A program made the position numbers and the translations under genes. A stretch of 64,000 nt of DNA from Gordius sp. MW1 (lineage: Eukaryota; Nematomorpha; Gordioida; Gordea; Gordiidae): the NCBI GenBank assembly GCA_964036665.1, contig OZ038526.1, positions 22,258,001 through 22,322,000 on the forward strand. Reading direction: 5' to 3'. The notes under the pieces were generated by a model. The model was not told where the DNA came from and did not search any database. It saw only the letters and a list, made by a program, of their open reading frames with translations. Within the stretch, counting starts at the first letter, position 1. Each line of letters starts with the position of its first letter. Shown piece after piece: positions 11,680 to 21,825 of this stretch.

Positions 11680-12550
11680 ATCGATCTAGAGCGTAGCTGC
11701 TCCACGTGACGCACGTGTTTACCCGGAGAAGCTAGAACCTCTATCTCATACATTTTCGTACCTTTCGGAGATAGGATCTTAGCCTCTACCCATTTCTCTT
11801 TACCAATATAATTACGCGCCCACACCGCCTCACCGATTTTAAACTTAGAAATCGCCATGTGATCTGGTGTCCGCTTGCGCTGATTGTAACATCGTATCAA
11901 CAGGCGTGCGTGGCAAACGGCCCAGAAACATCTCGCTAACCGGTAGTCGAGAAGGGAACCTTGGTGCGACGTTGTGATAAAGTCGATAAAGCCAAGTACC
12001 GTCCTTCTCGACCTTAGCGTTCTTCAACCATCGTTTCACCACAGCCACGTGCCTTTCCGCGAGTCCATTAGTACTCGGATGATACGGAGGTGTAAGTATA
12101 TGCTGTATACCCCATTTACTACAAAATTCCTTGAACTCGACGCTGGTAAAAGCGGTGCCGTTGTCAGATACAATCGTCGTCGGTATACCATAAGCCCCTG
12201 CAAGATCTTTTAAGAATTCGACCACTACTTCCGTAGACAACTTGCTCACTTGTTTATATTCTACCCAACTAGAGTGCGCATCTACGAGAAGGATATATCG
12301 TTTTCTTTCAAAATCCAAAAAGTCCAGGTGAATTCTTTCCCAAACTTGTTTCGTTGGTGGCCACTTCGCCTTCCTGTCGTGCCTCGGCGTCCTGGCAAGT
12401 TTTCCGCATTGCCCGCATTGTCCCACGAACAGGGTAATATCTCGTGATATCTTGGGCCACCAGACGTGTCTTTTCGCTAGACCTATCATCTTGACTCTAC
12501 CCGTATGACCCGCATGAAGTAATTCGAGCACTTGCGGTCGCAACACTGAC
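11680..12550 (-). other. Gypsy integrase region
   Basis: Part of the young Gypsy fossil. It has an HHCC zinc-binding region (HAGHTGR ... CGQCGK), then the DDE core (HLDFLDFE, IVSDNGTAFTS, PPYHPSTNGLAERHV). A C-terminal module with the pattern FKIGEAVWARNYIGKEKW follows toward 11.7 kb. Placement after RNase H is the Gypsy order. Confidence 0.92.
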
Positions 12551-12799
12551 GGTACTACTAGTTTTCGTGGCGTAGTAACACGTTGTTGTTGACCTCCAGT
12601 TCACTTATCAAGCCTCGATAAGTAGATGGTACCGTTTCTAGCCTACTTTTTCCCGTCAAGTAATTAAACACCAAAACTAAGTTCGGATCCTCTTGGGTTA
12701 GTTTTGCAAGATCGACATCGCCGCAATCTTGTGTTATTACTTTTACTTCTGCGAAGTTTTCGCCTTCTAACTCTTCGCATGTTAGGCCATCATTATCGT

Positions 12800-14100
12800 T
12801 TCCCAATCTTGATAATGTGTCTGGCAAGTGATTTGACTTACCTTCGCGGTATTTTAACGTTGCATTGAAATTTCCCAGCGCTAACAACCATTTTTGCAGC
12901 CTCGGACTTAACAATAGATCCCTATTGTCCTTCGCAAAAAGAGATACCAGCGGTTTATGGTCGGTAAAAACATCGAAACTTCGACCAATCAAGTATTCAC
13001 GGCAACGGGTCAAACCCACTACCACCGCCAAAGCTTCCTTTTCAATAACCGAGTAATTAAGTTCTGCTTTGGAAAATTTTCTTGAAAAGTATAAGATTGG
13101 GTGTTCCTCCTGACCGATTACCTGCAAAAGCACACCGCCTACCCCTAGCTGAGACGCATCCACCGCTACAGCTAATGGTAGATCGGGAACAAAGCACGTC
13201 AGCACAGGACCTTCCGTTAAAATCTTCTTTAACGCATCAAACGCCTCCTGCTCCTCGGTCCGCCATACAAATCTCACCTTGTCCGTTGTCAGCAAGTACA
13301 AAGGTGCCGCTATCCCCGCAATTTGAGGCATAAACCTGTTGTAGTAATTCACCGATCCCAGAAAGGATAGCGTCTCTTTCTTACTTTGAGGTGGTCGCAT
13401 TTTAAGGATCGCATCCACTTTGCTTTGTAAGGGACGAACGACTCCATCACCCAATTGATGCCCCAAATATTTTAGTTCTGTCACTCCTATAGCGCATTTA
13501 CTTCGCTGAACCCGTAAACCTCGTTCCTGTATGCGTCCCAACACTGCCAACAAGTTATTGTCGTGCTCCTTCATTGTAGCTCCCACTACAAGAACGGCGT
13601 CTAAGTAGTAGAACACACCAGCAAGACCCTGAAATATTGACGCCATGGTCTTCTGAAACACGGGCGCACTTAGGCTGAGACCGAAAGGCAGTCTTTTAAA
13701 CGCAAACAAGCCTAAGGACGTGTTTATTGTGGTCAACTTAGACGAGCGGTTGTTTAACTTGATCTGGAGGTACGCGTTAGCAAAGTCCAGCTTACTAAAA
13801 TATTTTGCACCCTTGAGATTCGCGAAAATTTCTTCGACTCTGGGTAGAGGATACTTTATCTCGACTGCCCACGGGTTAAGGGAAACCCTGTAGTCCGCGC
13901 AAAGGCGCAAGGTGCCGTCGGGCTTCTTGACGGGTACTAGTGGCGTAGCCCATTCGCTATGTTCCACCGGCTCGATTATTCCTTGCTCTACCCATTGTAG
14001 CAAGTTGGCTTCCACTTTCTCCCGCCAAACAAATGGTATTCTTCGCGCTGGCCAAAACCTTGGTACAGCGCCTGGCTTGAGTAAGATGTCATATTCGTAT
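12800..14100 (-). other. Gypsy reverse transcriptase and RNase H region
   Basis: Part of the young Gypsy fossil. Reverse transcriptase motifs run from about 14.05 to 13.3 kb (for example KLDFANAYLQIKL and RLPFGLSLSAPVFQ), followed by an RNase H domain at about 13.2-12.8 kb (VAVDASQLGVGGVL, FTDHKPL). Domain order and motif wording are those of Ty3/Gypsy rather than Copia or BEL. Confidence 0.92.
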
Positions 14101-14549
14101 CCCCTTAAACATCCCAGCTCGTCTATAAAGACAGACGTGAACCCTTCCAACATCCGCTGTAGACTTTCTGACCAACCGCTCGGGGAACGGACTGCACCAC
14201 CACCCATTAGATTACGAGTGTCGGTAGAAGATGTCGGTTGATCCCCCGACTCCGTCTTTACTACCGATAGTCCGTCTATTTCGGCCCCGAGAGAGGTAGA
14301 CTTTAAAGCCCAAGCCATACATGGCATCCTTAAAGGGTTTCTACCTGCTCCGCCGAAATCTTTTTCCCCCTGTTCCTGTGGTCCACTACATTGGATTTTT
14401 TCGCACAAGCCAAACCATTTGTTCAACGGCCCTATCACCTTGAGCCATTCCCACCCTAGAATCGGTCTAGTCTCAACAGACGTAACATACAAGGGCAATA
14501 TTAATTTCTTACTTCCCACCTCTACCTCCGCCCTAATTTTTCCCACTAT

Positions 14550-14900
14550 TTCAATTTCGCCCCGTCTACCTGCCTAGCCCTGATATTTGTTTTATCCCAT
14601 TTTCGGTTAGGCCAGGTTGACCTAAATTTTGTTACACTTATTAATGATATGGTGGCTCCACTGTCACCTAACAACTCAATTACCTTATTGTCTATTTTTA
14701 ATTTAGTTACGGGACGGCTACTTTGTGTCAACCCTTCAAAAAACCTTTTAATACCATTTACGTAATTATCTTCCTTATTACTGCTCAAATCCTGTTCCGA
14801 TTTATCCTCCTTATCTTCACCAGGAGTGTTTAATACATCCTTCCTTGCTTCCTTTATTTTTAAAGGCAAGCATACCGAGGAGAGCTTGCTATCCACTGTA
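14550..14900 (-). other. Gypsy aspartic protease region
   Basis: Part of the young Gypsy fossil. The catalytic-type motif GDSGATISLIS is followed by the short beta-rich segment typical of retropepsins. It lies between the nucleocapsid region and reverse transcriptase, the normal Gypsy order. Confidence 0.85.
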
Positions 14901-15129
14901 AGGTTTGTTATTGGGGTTGGCAGGGACCTTGAGGGGGTGGGGCTACTTATTATATTAAGGGGTTTTGGTATATCTATTAAACAAGGGAAGGTTGGAAACT
15001 GTGTTAGAGGAGGGGATATTGGGCTAATTATTAGGGAAGGGGGTTTTGGGACATATGTTGGGGAATGGACTGGGCTAAAAAAAAATTTAGATGTTTATTT
15101 ATAGGTGTAGCAGCCCTCCCTGGTTGCTA

Positions 15130-15430
15130 CCCTGTCTCTCCTCTCCTGCACTTACAACCATAATTACTTGTGCCCGGCTCATCTCCTCTAATCAAATCAT
15201 GGCCTCGTCCTCTACTCAAATCATTGCCACCTCGGGGCCTTCTTTGCCATACCCTTTGCCCTTCTCTCGGGCAGTTCCTTCGGATGTGTCCTACCTCATT
15301 ACATCCAAAACATCTAGGCCCATCCCTTAACTCCAAAGCTCCAATGATCTCATTATTTTTTTTTATAACCATAATAAAACAAATATTACAAAAATCAAAC
15401 CAACTAAAACAATGTTTTCGAGTAAACAAT
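15130..15430 (-). other. Gypsy nucleocapsid-like region (zinc knuckle)
   Basis: Part of the young Gypsy fossil. It carries one CX2CX4HX4C zinc knuckle (CFGCNEVGHIRRNC), followed by an Arg/Gly-rich segment, as in the nucleocapsid part of gag. It lies close to the 5' LTR, so a capsid-length upstream region is not present here. Zinc knuckles of this kind bind the element's RNA. Confidence 0.8.
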
Positions 15431-15787
15431 TGAATATTATGGTAATGTCAAATGTAGGAGCTTTTGATCCGAACATTTTTAAAAAATACAAACTAAACAA
15501 AAACCAACGAATATAACAGTAGTTTAATCATTGCAATACGTAGAACCTTAAAAGAGCAAATGAAATACACTATTAAAGCGAGAAAGATCATTAACATGCA
15601 ATTATTCATATCATATTATTGTGACTAAACCTTATGACTCATTTAACTGAATTAATGTTTATACTGAAATACTATTCAAAGCTATTACAATCTAATCAAT
15701 CATAAAAGCAATTACTTACCAAAGCCATTTGGTATATTGTTTGAAAGTATATTTTTCTTGTTCCCAATGTTTTCTTTCCTTATTTCC

Positions 15788-15865
15788 CAAAATAGTTTTC
15801 TTCTTGACACCACCAAAATAGTTTTCTTCTTGACACCACCAAAATAGTTTTCTTCTTGACACCAG
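15788..15865 (-). repeat. ~28-bp triplicated unit beside the primer-binding site
   Basis: The stretch AAAATAGTTTTCTTCTTGAC plus ACCACC occurs three times head to tail immediately inside the 5' LTR. The copy touching the LTR contains the putative primer-binding site, so that site is itself part of the repeat. Confidence 0.8.
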
Positions 15866-16030
15866 TTGTCAAAATGGCCTTGAGGGCGTTAAGTATTCTA
15901 GATCAGATATTCCACTTTATTAAATCACAAACAAGTATGTATATTCCAAAAATATGTAATAATCAAGAAGCGATCTCTAAACAACGATATACCATGTAAC
16001 AAGCTCTTTTCAATATGCAAATTTACAACA
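15866..16030 (-). repeat. 5' LTR of the young Gypsy element (165 bp)
   Basis: This copy is identical to 10632-10796. Just inside it, read on the minus strand, lies TGGTGTCAAGAAG, a plausible tRNA primer-binding site that resembles the 3' end of some leucine tRNAs. The tRNA assignment is inference. Confidence 0.88.
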
Positions 16031-16389
16031 TAAAAATATTATACATAATGGCATTAATTTAAAAGATGTGTCTATTATTCAACATAAAATTCATAACATT
16101 CAACCCGACCCGACCCGAGTTTAAAAATTTTCAACCCGAACCCGACCCGAAGGCATTTTAAAATTTTCAACCCGAATCGCGTCGGGTTTGGGTCGGGTTT
16201 CGGGTCACCCGTGCAGGGCTCTAGTCTATATATATTTCTCTTTACTTAGATGAAATCCCTAGCCGATTGAACCCACCACTATAGTTAGTGATGGGAAAAC
16301 GCTTAGCACTAGCGCGCTTAGCACCTCCCCGCTGATGGGAATAGCCTATTAAATACGCTATGTCTACTAGCACATAGTCACTTTAAGTC

Positions 16390-16620
16390 CTATAAGCTAT
16401 AGGAGATGGGAGGGTTGAGGCGCTAGAGCTATGGGAGATGGGAGGTTTGAGGCGCTAGAGCTATGGGAGATGGGAGGTTTGAGGTGCTATGAGCTATGGG
16501 AGGTTTGAGGTGCTAGAGCTATGAGAGATGGGAGGTTTGAGGTGCTATGAGCTATGGGAGGTTTGAGGTGCTATGAGCTATAGGAGATGGGAGGTTTGAG
16601 GTGCTAGAGCTATAGCCGAT
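16390..16620. repeat. ~30-bp tandem array, left arm of palindrome
   Basis: About eight imperfect units of the form (A)GAGCTATGGGAGATGGGAGG with TTTGAGG(C/T)GCTA follow one another. The right arm (17815-18080) carries the reverse complement of the same array with slightly different unit order. Confidence 0.85.
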
Positions 16621-17814
16621 AGCACTTATATGCGCTACTCCTATAGCACGGCACTAACACTGGGAATAATTTTTTTAATTGTTTATTTATTAGATATTCA
16701 ATATGGAAAACTATAAGGTTTTTGTCCTATCTTACCATCTAACTACGACTTTTAATATAAATTTTATTAAGTGTATGACTTTTATTTATTTTGCATTGCT
16801 TCTACATTTATTTTATTAATAACTCGTCCTTCCCCCCCCCCCCCCTGAATGACGAAAAAACATTTTCCAATGTAAAAAAACCCTTACAAATTAATAATTT
16901 TTTTTTGTTTTGCCCCTTCCAAATTGAACTTTTACCCGTTTCGCCCCCCCCCCTAATCCAAAACCTAGCTACACCTATGATATATTAGCACTCCCTGCCC
17001 CCCCCCTAGCTACGCCAATGTACTTTGCATTGCTTCAACTTTCATTTCTAGCTCGGCCCGCCCTTTCCTTTTGCAATAAAAAAATAGGTATTATATTATA
17101 AAAGACTCAAGGATTGGATTTTAATTCGTGGGGATAATCGCAAAAATGATTTTATACCACTTTCCTATTTAGTCTAATTTATCTTTTCCATTTTTATTTT
17201 AAATTGTTAGATTAATTAATCTACGTTGTTAAGAATAAAAAACTCACAAGATTAGAGGTACATATGTATTGTTGGGCTATTGTTTTCATTGAAACTTGTG
17301 TTGACCTTGCAATTTACATAATCGCCCTAGTTTAGTCCTACCTCATTCATATAAATTATAAGTGACAATAAAAATACGAATACGAGGGATGGGAATGGGA
17401 TATGACTTGGGGAAGGGGGGGGGGGGTTAATTTTTTTATTCTCGAAAACATGGGCGTAGCCAGGTTTTGGATTAGGGGGGGGGGCGAAACGGTTAAAAGT
17501 TCAATTTGGGAGGGGCAAAATAAAAAAAAATTATTAATTTGTAAGGGTTTTTTTACATTGGAAAATTTTTTTCGTCATTCAGAGGGGGGGGGGAGGAGGG
17601 CGAGTTATTGATAAAATAAATGTAAAAGCAATGCAAAATATTTAAATTTAAGTCATACACTTAATTAAATTTATATTAAAATAAGTCGTAGTTAGATTGG
17701 TAAGATAGGGCAAAAAAAATATATTCAGATGTATTTTAATATTTAATAAAAATAAAATAAACAATTAAAAAAATTATTCCCAGTGTTAGCGCCGTGCTAT
17801 AGGAGTAGCGCATT

Positions 17815-18080
17815 TAAGTGCTATCGGCTATAGCTCTAGCACCTCAAACCTCCCATCTCCTATAGCTCATAGCACCTCAAACCTCCTATCTCCCATAGCT
17901 CTAGCACCTCAAACCTCCCATCTCCCATAGCTCATAGCACCTCAAACCTCCCATCTCCCATAGCTCTAGCGCCTCAAACCTCCCATCTCCCATAGCTCTA
18001 GCGCCTCAACTCTCCCATCTCCTATAGCTTATAGCACCTCAAATCTCCCATCTCCTATAGCTTATAGCACTTAAAGTGAC
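17815..18080. repeat. ~30-bp tandem array, right arm of palindrome
   Basis: This is the reverse complement of the left-arm array: CTAGCACCTCAAACCTCCCA and TCTCCTATAGCTC units repeated. The two arms could pair into a very long hairpin. Confidence 0.85.
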
Positions 18081-18139
18081 TATGTGCTATAGCTTTAGCT
18101 CCTTAAAAACGCTATTTTCCCATCACTAACTATAGTTAC

Positions 18140-18766
18140 CTTTTTATAGCTTTGCCTCTTTTGGTCTGTCCTAAAACCGGAGTGCTGTTTCCTTTGTGTC
18201 TTTAGTTAGCGTCTCCCAATCGTCGTCTTTGTCCATTTGCAACTTCTTTTCACCCAAGAGTGAGGTGTCTTTTGATAATATTTATCGTTCGTCGACGTAT
18301 CCTTTAGCGTTTCGTATCAAATTTGATGTTCCTAACATCTTCATTCGAGAAACATTTTTCTTCCAAAAGCCATCACGATTGCAGGATGTTGCCTGGCCAT
18401 TTCTTCTCCTGGTATTACTTTGCTATCCTTGATACTCCATAAGTCCTTTCGCGGTTTGAGCAGATATCAATTTGACTAAATTGCTTCCCACTTTTATACA
18501 ATATGATCTACACTTTCTTAAATAGGTGTTAACGATGGCCATGTCGTATGCTTGGGACATTTTAAGAAGTTTTCTCCTCTTTTGTTTTTCACCATTCCCA
18601 TAGCCTCCATGATTTTATTCATACCCGAGCAATCTTTCCCTGGGTGAGGGTTAATTCACCCCATTAATTAATCTTTCTCCTGTCCTAATCCTTGCATTTC
18701 CTTTTCCAATGAATCGAAGAATATGTATTTCTCTGGTTTCATACACCAAATTTGAAGAGCATACGC
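18140..18766 (-). pseudogene. RTE-type LINE endonuclease remnant
   Basis: Read on the minus strand, about 18340-18620, pieces such as KLLKMSQAYDMAIVNTYLRK and DLWSIKDSKVIPGEEMARQ match the end of the AP-type endonuclease of RTE/BovB LINEs (often annotated as craniofacial development protein 2-like). The matching pieces are spread over different frames with at least two frameshifts and several stops. This is a dead fragment. GC is higher than in the neighbours. It lies in the spacer between hAT copies E1 and E2. Confidence 0.6.
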
Positions 18767-19390
18767 TAGAGCCTGCAAAGTCACTTTTTTCAACCCGAAC
18801 CCCACTCGACCCGAGAGCTATTAAATTTTTTTAACCCGATCCCGACCCGACACGAAAGCGCTTTGAATTTTTTAACCCAAACCCGACCCAACCCTAAAGC
18901 GTTTTAAAATTTTTCAACTTGACCCGACCCAAGAGCGTTTTAAGCCAAACCCGACCCGACCCAAAAGTAAAAAAAAGTGATTGGTGTAAAATTGATTTTG
19001 ATGGTTTAAATGGCGACAAAATGTTATCTCCAAAAAAACAACAACAGATTTAACAACATTTTAGAACATGTTTGCCAGAAGTGAAAGCATTAGAAAAAGA
19101 GTAGATCCGAATTCAGAAAAGTTTTTTAGTATATTTCACCCAAAGTATCCCACTTAACAAGCCATTCATTATCTTCAGTAGGCACCATAAAAAAATGCAG
19201 ATTTTCTTAAACTTTTGCTAAATTAAAAAGAGTTTGTCTTAACAATCGAGCAATTTTGATTTTAAGGCTAATGGTTGTGGCAATTGTGCGGAAATGAAAA
19301 GAGAAAATGTAATCATTTTTTAAAAACTATAATCATTCGTTTAATAAAAAATCATGATAATATTATTTTATTCTAGTGTATATGTTAGAC

Positions 19391-20158
19391 CAGGGGTCGG
19401 CAACCTGTTTGTCCTTTAGGGCGCAATACTAAATTTGAAAATCACCGAGGGCGCATATTTTACAGATAATCAACAGGTATAAATAGGCACTTAAGAAAAG
19501 ATTTTTTATAACTTTATTTTGTTGGTGTCATACATAATGATACATATAATTCAGTGTGAAACTTGGGTGTCCATATTTTCAGCTAATTTCTTATAATCCA
19601 CTGTAAATGGTTTTTTATGCTTAGCTAGCAAATGCGATATTTTATATGACGCGATCGTTGCTGCTTTATGTTGTTGCAGTGGTTTAGTAAAAAAACTTTG
19701 CTGATTAGTTCTTGAAGATTTTAAAGAAATGATTTTTTTTCTTCTAATCACAGAGTTCATTAGATGGTCACTATCAAAATTTGTATGAATAGTCTTAAAA
19801 TGTCGTTCAATATTACTTTTCTGGGAATCGCAACACTATTATTACACAACAAACAAATTCACTTCCCTTTGTAATCAACGAAACAATATAGATGTTCCCA
19901 TTCATCGTTAAAATAATATGTTTTTTTTCTTTATATCCATGAAGGGTTTTGAAAGAAAAGAATTATTTCGGATTACTTGGTAGTTTTAAATGCACGGTCT
20001 ACGCGTGGTCTATTCGAAATACGATCACACACTAACAAAAAATACGTGCGTGTTATTAGATACGCTCATATCATACATTTACATTAGTCCAGCGAGGGCG
20101 CATTAAAAATCGATCGGGGGCACCATGGCGCCCGCGGGCGCCGCGTTGCCTACCCCTG
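19391..20158. mobile_element. hAT element with CAGGGGTCGGCAACC ends
   Basis: The ends CAGGGGTCGGCAACCTG and GCGTTGCCTACCCCTG are inverted repeats of the classic hAT form. They are flanked by a perfect 8-bp duplication TGTTAGAC (19383-19390, 20159-20166). The related copy E1 shows the near-empty site near 10400. A transposase remnant lies inside on the minus strand. Confidence 0.93.
19551..19760 (-). pseudogene. hAT transposase N-terminal remnant
   Basis: A 69-codon piece reads SFFTKPLQQHKAATIASYKI followed by SHLLAKHKKPF, the pattern found near the N-terminus of hAT transposases and of domesticated relatives (GTF2IRD2, FAM200, EPM2AIP1 type). The rest of the transposase, including the catalytic core and dimerisation domain, is missing. 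It is a truncated relic in a 768-bp element. Confidence 0.7.
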
Positions 20159-20669
20159 TGTTAGACGGCAAGGCAAATTGAGACATCAATATTTAAAAAA
20201 GAAAAAATGTGAGTTCACAAAATCGTTAATAAGTTTTGTGATATTAATTATATATTTATTGTAATTTATAGCATCAATGAATACCCTTCTGAGTTTGTGC
20301 GCCTATCCAAAATTAAGATATAACTTAAAAGAAATTAATGAACGTATGAGATAAATTAATCATATAATTTGGTATTAATTATAAAATATTATATATAATG
20401 GCATTAATTTAAACGGTATGTCTATTATGTAATATAAGTAACATAACCTTCAACTCGACCCGGACCCGACCCGAGTTTAAAAATTTTCAACCCGGGTTTC
20501 GTGTTACCCGTGCAGTGCAGGGCTCTACTTTTAGCATTTATGCTTGTCGTATATGTGAATACGTGAAAGAGAATATAGTTTAATTTAATATAACTTTTAT
20601 TGATATATCATTTTCTACAGATTATATTATTGCTATATAAATTTATTTCCACCTAATGATACAATCTAT

Positions 20670-21065
20670 ATTATTAAACATAAAACAGATAAATAAGTAA
20701 GTCTAAACAGAGAAATTTTAAACAGAGAAATATTACAGAAATTTGACAGAAATTATAGATAAAACAGAAAAATATTAAAAAATTTAGACAGAAACTTGAG
20801 AAATATCAAAAAATGTAGACAGAATTTTATAAATAAAATAGAGAAATAATACAAAATTCAAACAAAAATTTAAAGGTAAAACAGAGATTTTATAGATAAA
20901 ACAGAGAAATATTAAAAAATTTAGAAAGAAACTTGAGAAATATCAAAAAATTTGGACAGAAATTTGAAAAAAATTTAAAGAAAACAAAAATTTAAAGGTA
21001 AAACAGAGATTTATTACGTAAATTTTAACAACAGAGAAATAAGAAGTAATTTTAACAGAAAGCAG
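20670..21065. repeat. AT-rich degenerate tandem repeat
   Basis: Phrases such as 'aaacagagaaatatta' and 'tttagacagaaacttgag' recur irregularly at roughly 60-bp spacing. It looks like a decayed minisatellite with no coding or RNA feature. Confidence 0.65.
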
Positions 21066-21144
21066 ATTAATTTAAAAATTAGAATTATTTAGACATTTGT
21101 AGTTATAATTAGTATAATTTTATAAAAATATGTAGACTTAATAA

Positions 21145-21330
21145 CATGGGTGTATCCAGGTTTTGAATTAGGGGGGGGGGGCAAAACGTTTAAAAGTTTA
21201 TTTAGAGGGGGGCAAAACATAATTATTTTTAATTTTTCAATGTTTTTGCATTGAAAATTTTTTTCCCCGTAAATTAGGAGGGGGGGGGGGCACCCGACCC
21301 CCCCCCCCCCCCCCCCTGCGTACGCCCATG
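21145..21330. mobile_element. MITE, CATGGGCGTAGCC family, perfect duplication
   Basis: The ends CATGGGTGTATCCAGG and CCTGCGTACGCCCATG are inverted. The flanks CTTAATAA (21137-21144, 21331-21338) match exactly over 8 bp. Long G and C runs lie just inside the ends and make the element self-complementary. This fits a non-autonomous hAT-type element of 186 bp. Confidence 0.88.
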
Positions 21331-21439
21331 CTTAATAATTCTATATGAAACTGAATTATATGGATGTCGAAATTGCAAAGTGTATCTGTCAATAGAACGT
21401 GATTGACGTGTCTAGGCGTATTTCCATCTTAGCGCACAA

Positions 21440-21825
21440 ATTCAACCTTACACCTGGATTCGAAATCACATCAGTAGAGGCATAGGATTTTGTAGGAGGG
21501 GGGCACAGGGACCCATATCAGTAGAGACATAGGCCCTTGTAGGGGAGGGCACAGGGTAATTATCAATGTTAACCTAATATACCAATTCAAAAACGAAAAA
21601 AAAATTTCGAATCACAATTTGGCCAATGGTCATTTTTTTCATTGGTCAGTAGCCAGGACACGGTCAAAAAGTCACAGTATCAATGGTATTAACAAGAACA
21701 ATATATAAATTAAATTAAAAAAAAATTTTCTCGGGGTATCGAACCAGCAATTCAGAACGTTGGACGGACAACGGACGGACGGACGGACAACAAAAAACGA
21801 GCCCATAAATTGCATAGCAATTAAT
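21440..21825. mobile_element. Helentron-like fragment H4 (5'-truncated)
   Basis: It carries the 'tcagtagaggcatagg' block, one ~110-bp unit (TTTGGCCAATGGTCATTTTT) and the family 3' end CCCATAAATTGCATAGCAATT. The 5' start seen in H1-H3 is absent. Confidence 0.55.

Larger units (their letters stand above)
10632..16030 (-). mobile_element. Ty3/Gypsy LTR retrotransposon, young copy
   Basis: It is bounded by two 165-bp LTRs that I find identical by eye, and by a TAAAA target duplication (10627-10631 and 16031-16035). The empty site is visible in copy E2 near 20385. On the minus strand the parts come in Gypsy order: a CCHC zinc-knuckle nucleocapsid region, aspartic protease, reverse transcriptase, RNase H, integrase with its C-terminal module, then an extra basic open region. 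No capsid-sized gag is evident. Identical LTRs mean recent insertion. The coding region is not one open frame; I count roughly three or four breaks, so it looks nearly whole but inactive. Confidence 0.92.
2965..16223. mobile_element. hAT-like CCCGACC element E1, interrupted by other elements
   Basis: The left end TAGGGCCCTGCAAAGTCA is followed by several CCCGACCCG motifs. The right end carries CCCGAGTTTAAAAATTTT, then GGGTCACCCGTGCAGGGCTCTA. Segments 2965-3131, 6205-6789, 9876-10631 and 16036-16223 align in order with the shorter copy E2 (18767-20527), for example the 'gattttaatggtttaaatgg' and 'ttctagtgtatatgttag' stretches. The intervening blocks are later insertions: Helentron-like H1, H2 and H3, and a Gypsy element. 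Without them E1 would be roughly 1.7 kb. No transposase is left. Confidence 0.7.
16286..18128. mobile_element. Palindromic hAT-type element with arrayed arms
   Basis: The ends are TAGTGATGGGAAAA in inverted orientation, flanked by a perfect 8-bp duplication ACTATAGT (16278-16285 and 18129-18136). Each long inverted arm carries a tandem array of a ~30-bp unit (GAGCTATGGGAGATGGGAGG plus TTTGAGGCGCTA variants; 16390-16620 and 17815-18080). Farther in, both arms contain G/C-homopolymer blocks of the GGGCGTAGCCAGG type. No transposase is present, so it is non-autonomous. Confidence 0.85.
18767..20527. mobile_element. hAT-like CCCGACC element E2
   Basis: The left end TAGAGCCTGCAAAGTCAC and the right end CCGTGCAGTGCAGGGCTCTA match those of E1, with CCCGACCCG-rich subterminal sequence on both sides. 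It contains a complete small hAT insertion (19391-20158). Without that it would be about 985 bp. The flank on the left is GCATACGC, on the right CTTTTAGC, so its own two flanks do not match. No coding sequence of its own is recognisable. Confidence 0.75.
2957..20535. mobile_element. Putative composite hAT unit bounded by CTTTTAGC
   Basis: The left end of element E1 starts at 2965 directly after CTTTTAGC (2957-2964), and the right end of element E2 stops at 20527 directly before CTTTTAGC (20528-20535), an exact 8-bp match. The inner ends do not match each other or these: GTCTATAT follows E1 at 16224 and GCATACGC precedes E2 at 18759. Seen in the sequence: two same-orientation copies of one hAT-like element with a 2.5-kb spacer. 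Inference: both copies and the spacer were inserted once as a macrotransposon, using the two outermost ends. Ectopic recombination is the alternative. Confidence 0.55.

Noticed and set aside
10632-16030. Possible env gene in the region after integrase
   Set aside because: The extra open region has no signal peptide, transmembrane segment or glycosylation pattern, so an env or errantivirus label is not supported.
16390-18080. Spaced short repeats considered as a CRISPR-like array
   Set aside because: Units are contiguous and diverging with no unique spacers, lie in mirrored arms of a transposon, and the DNA is eukaryotic.
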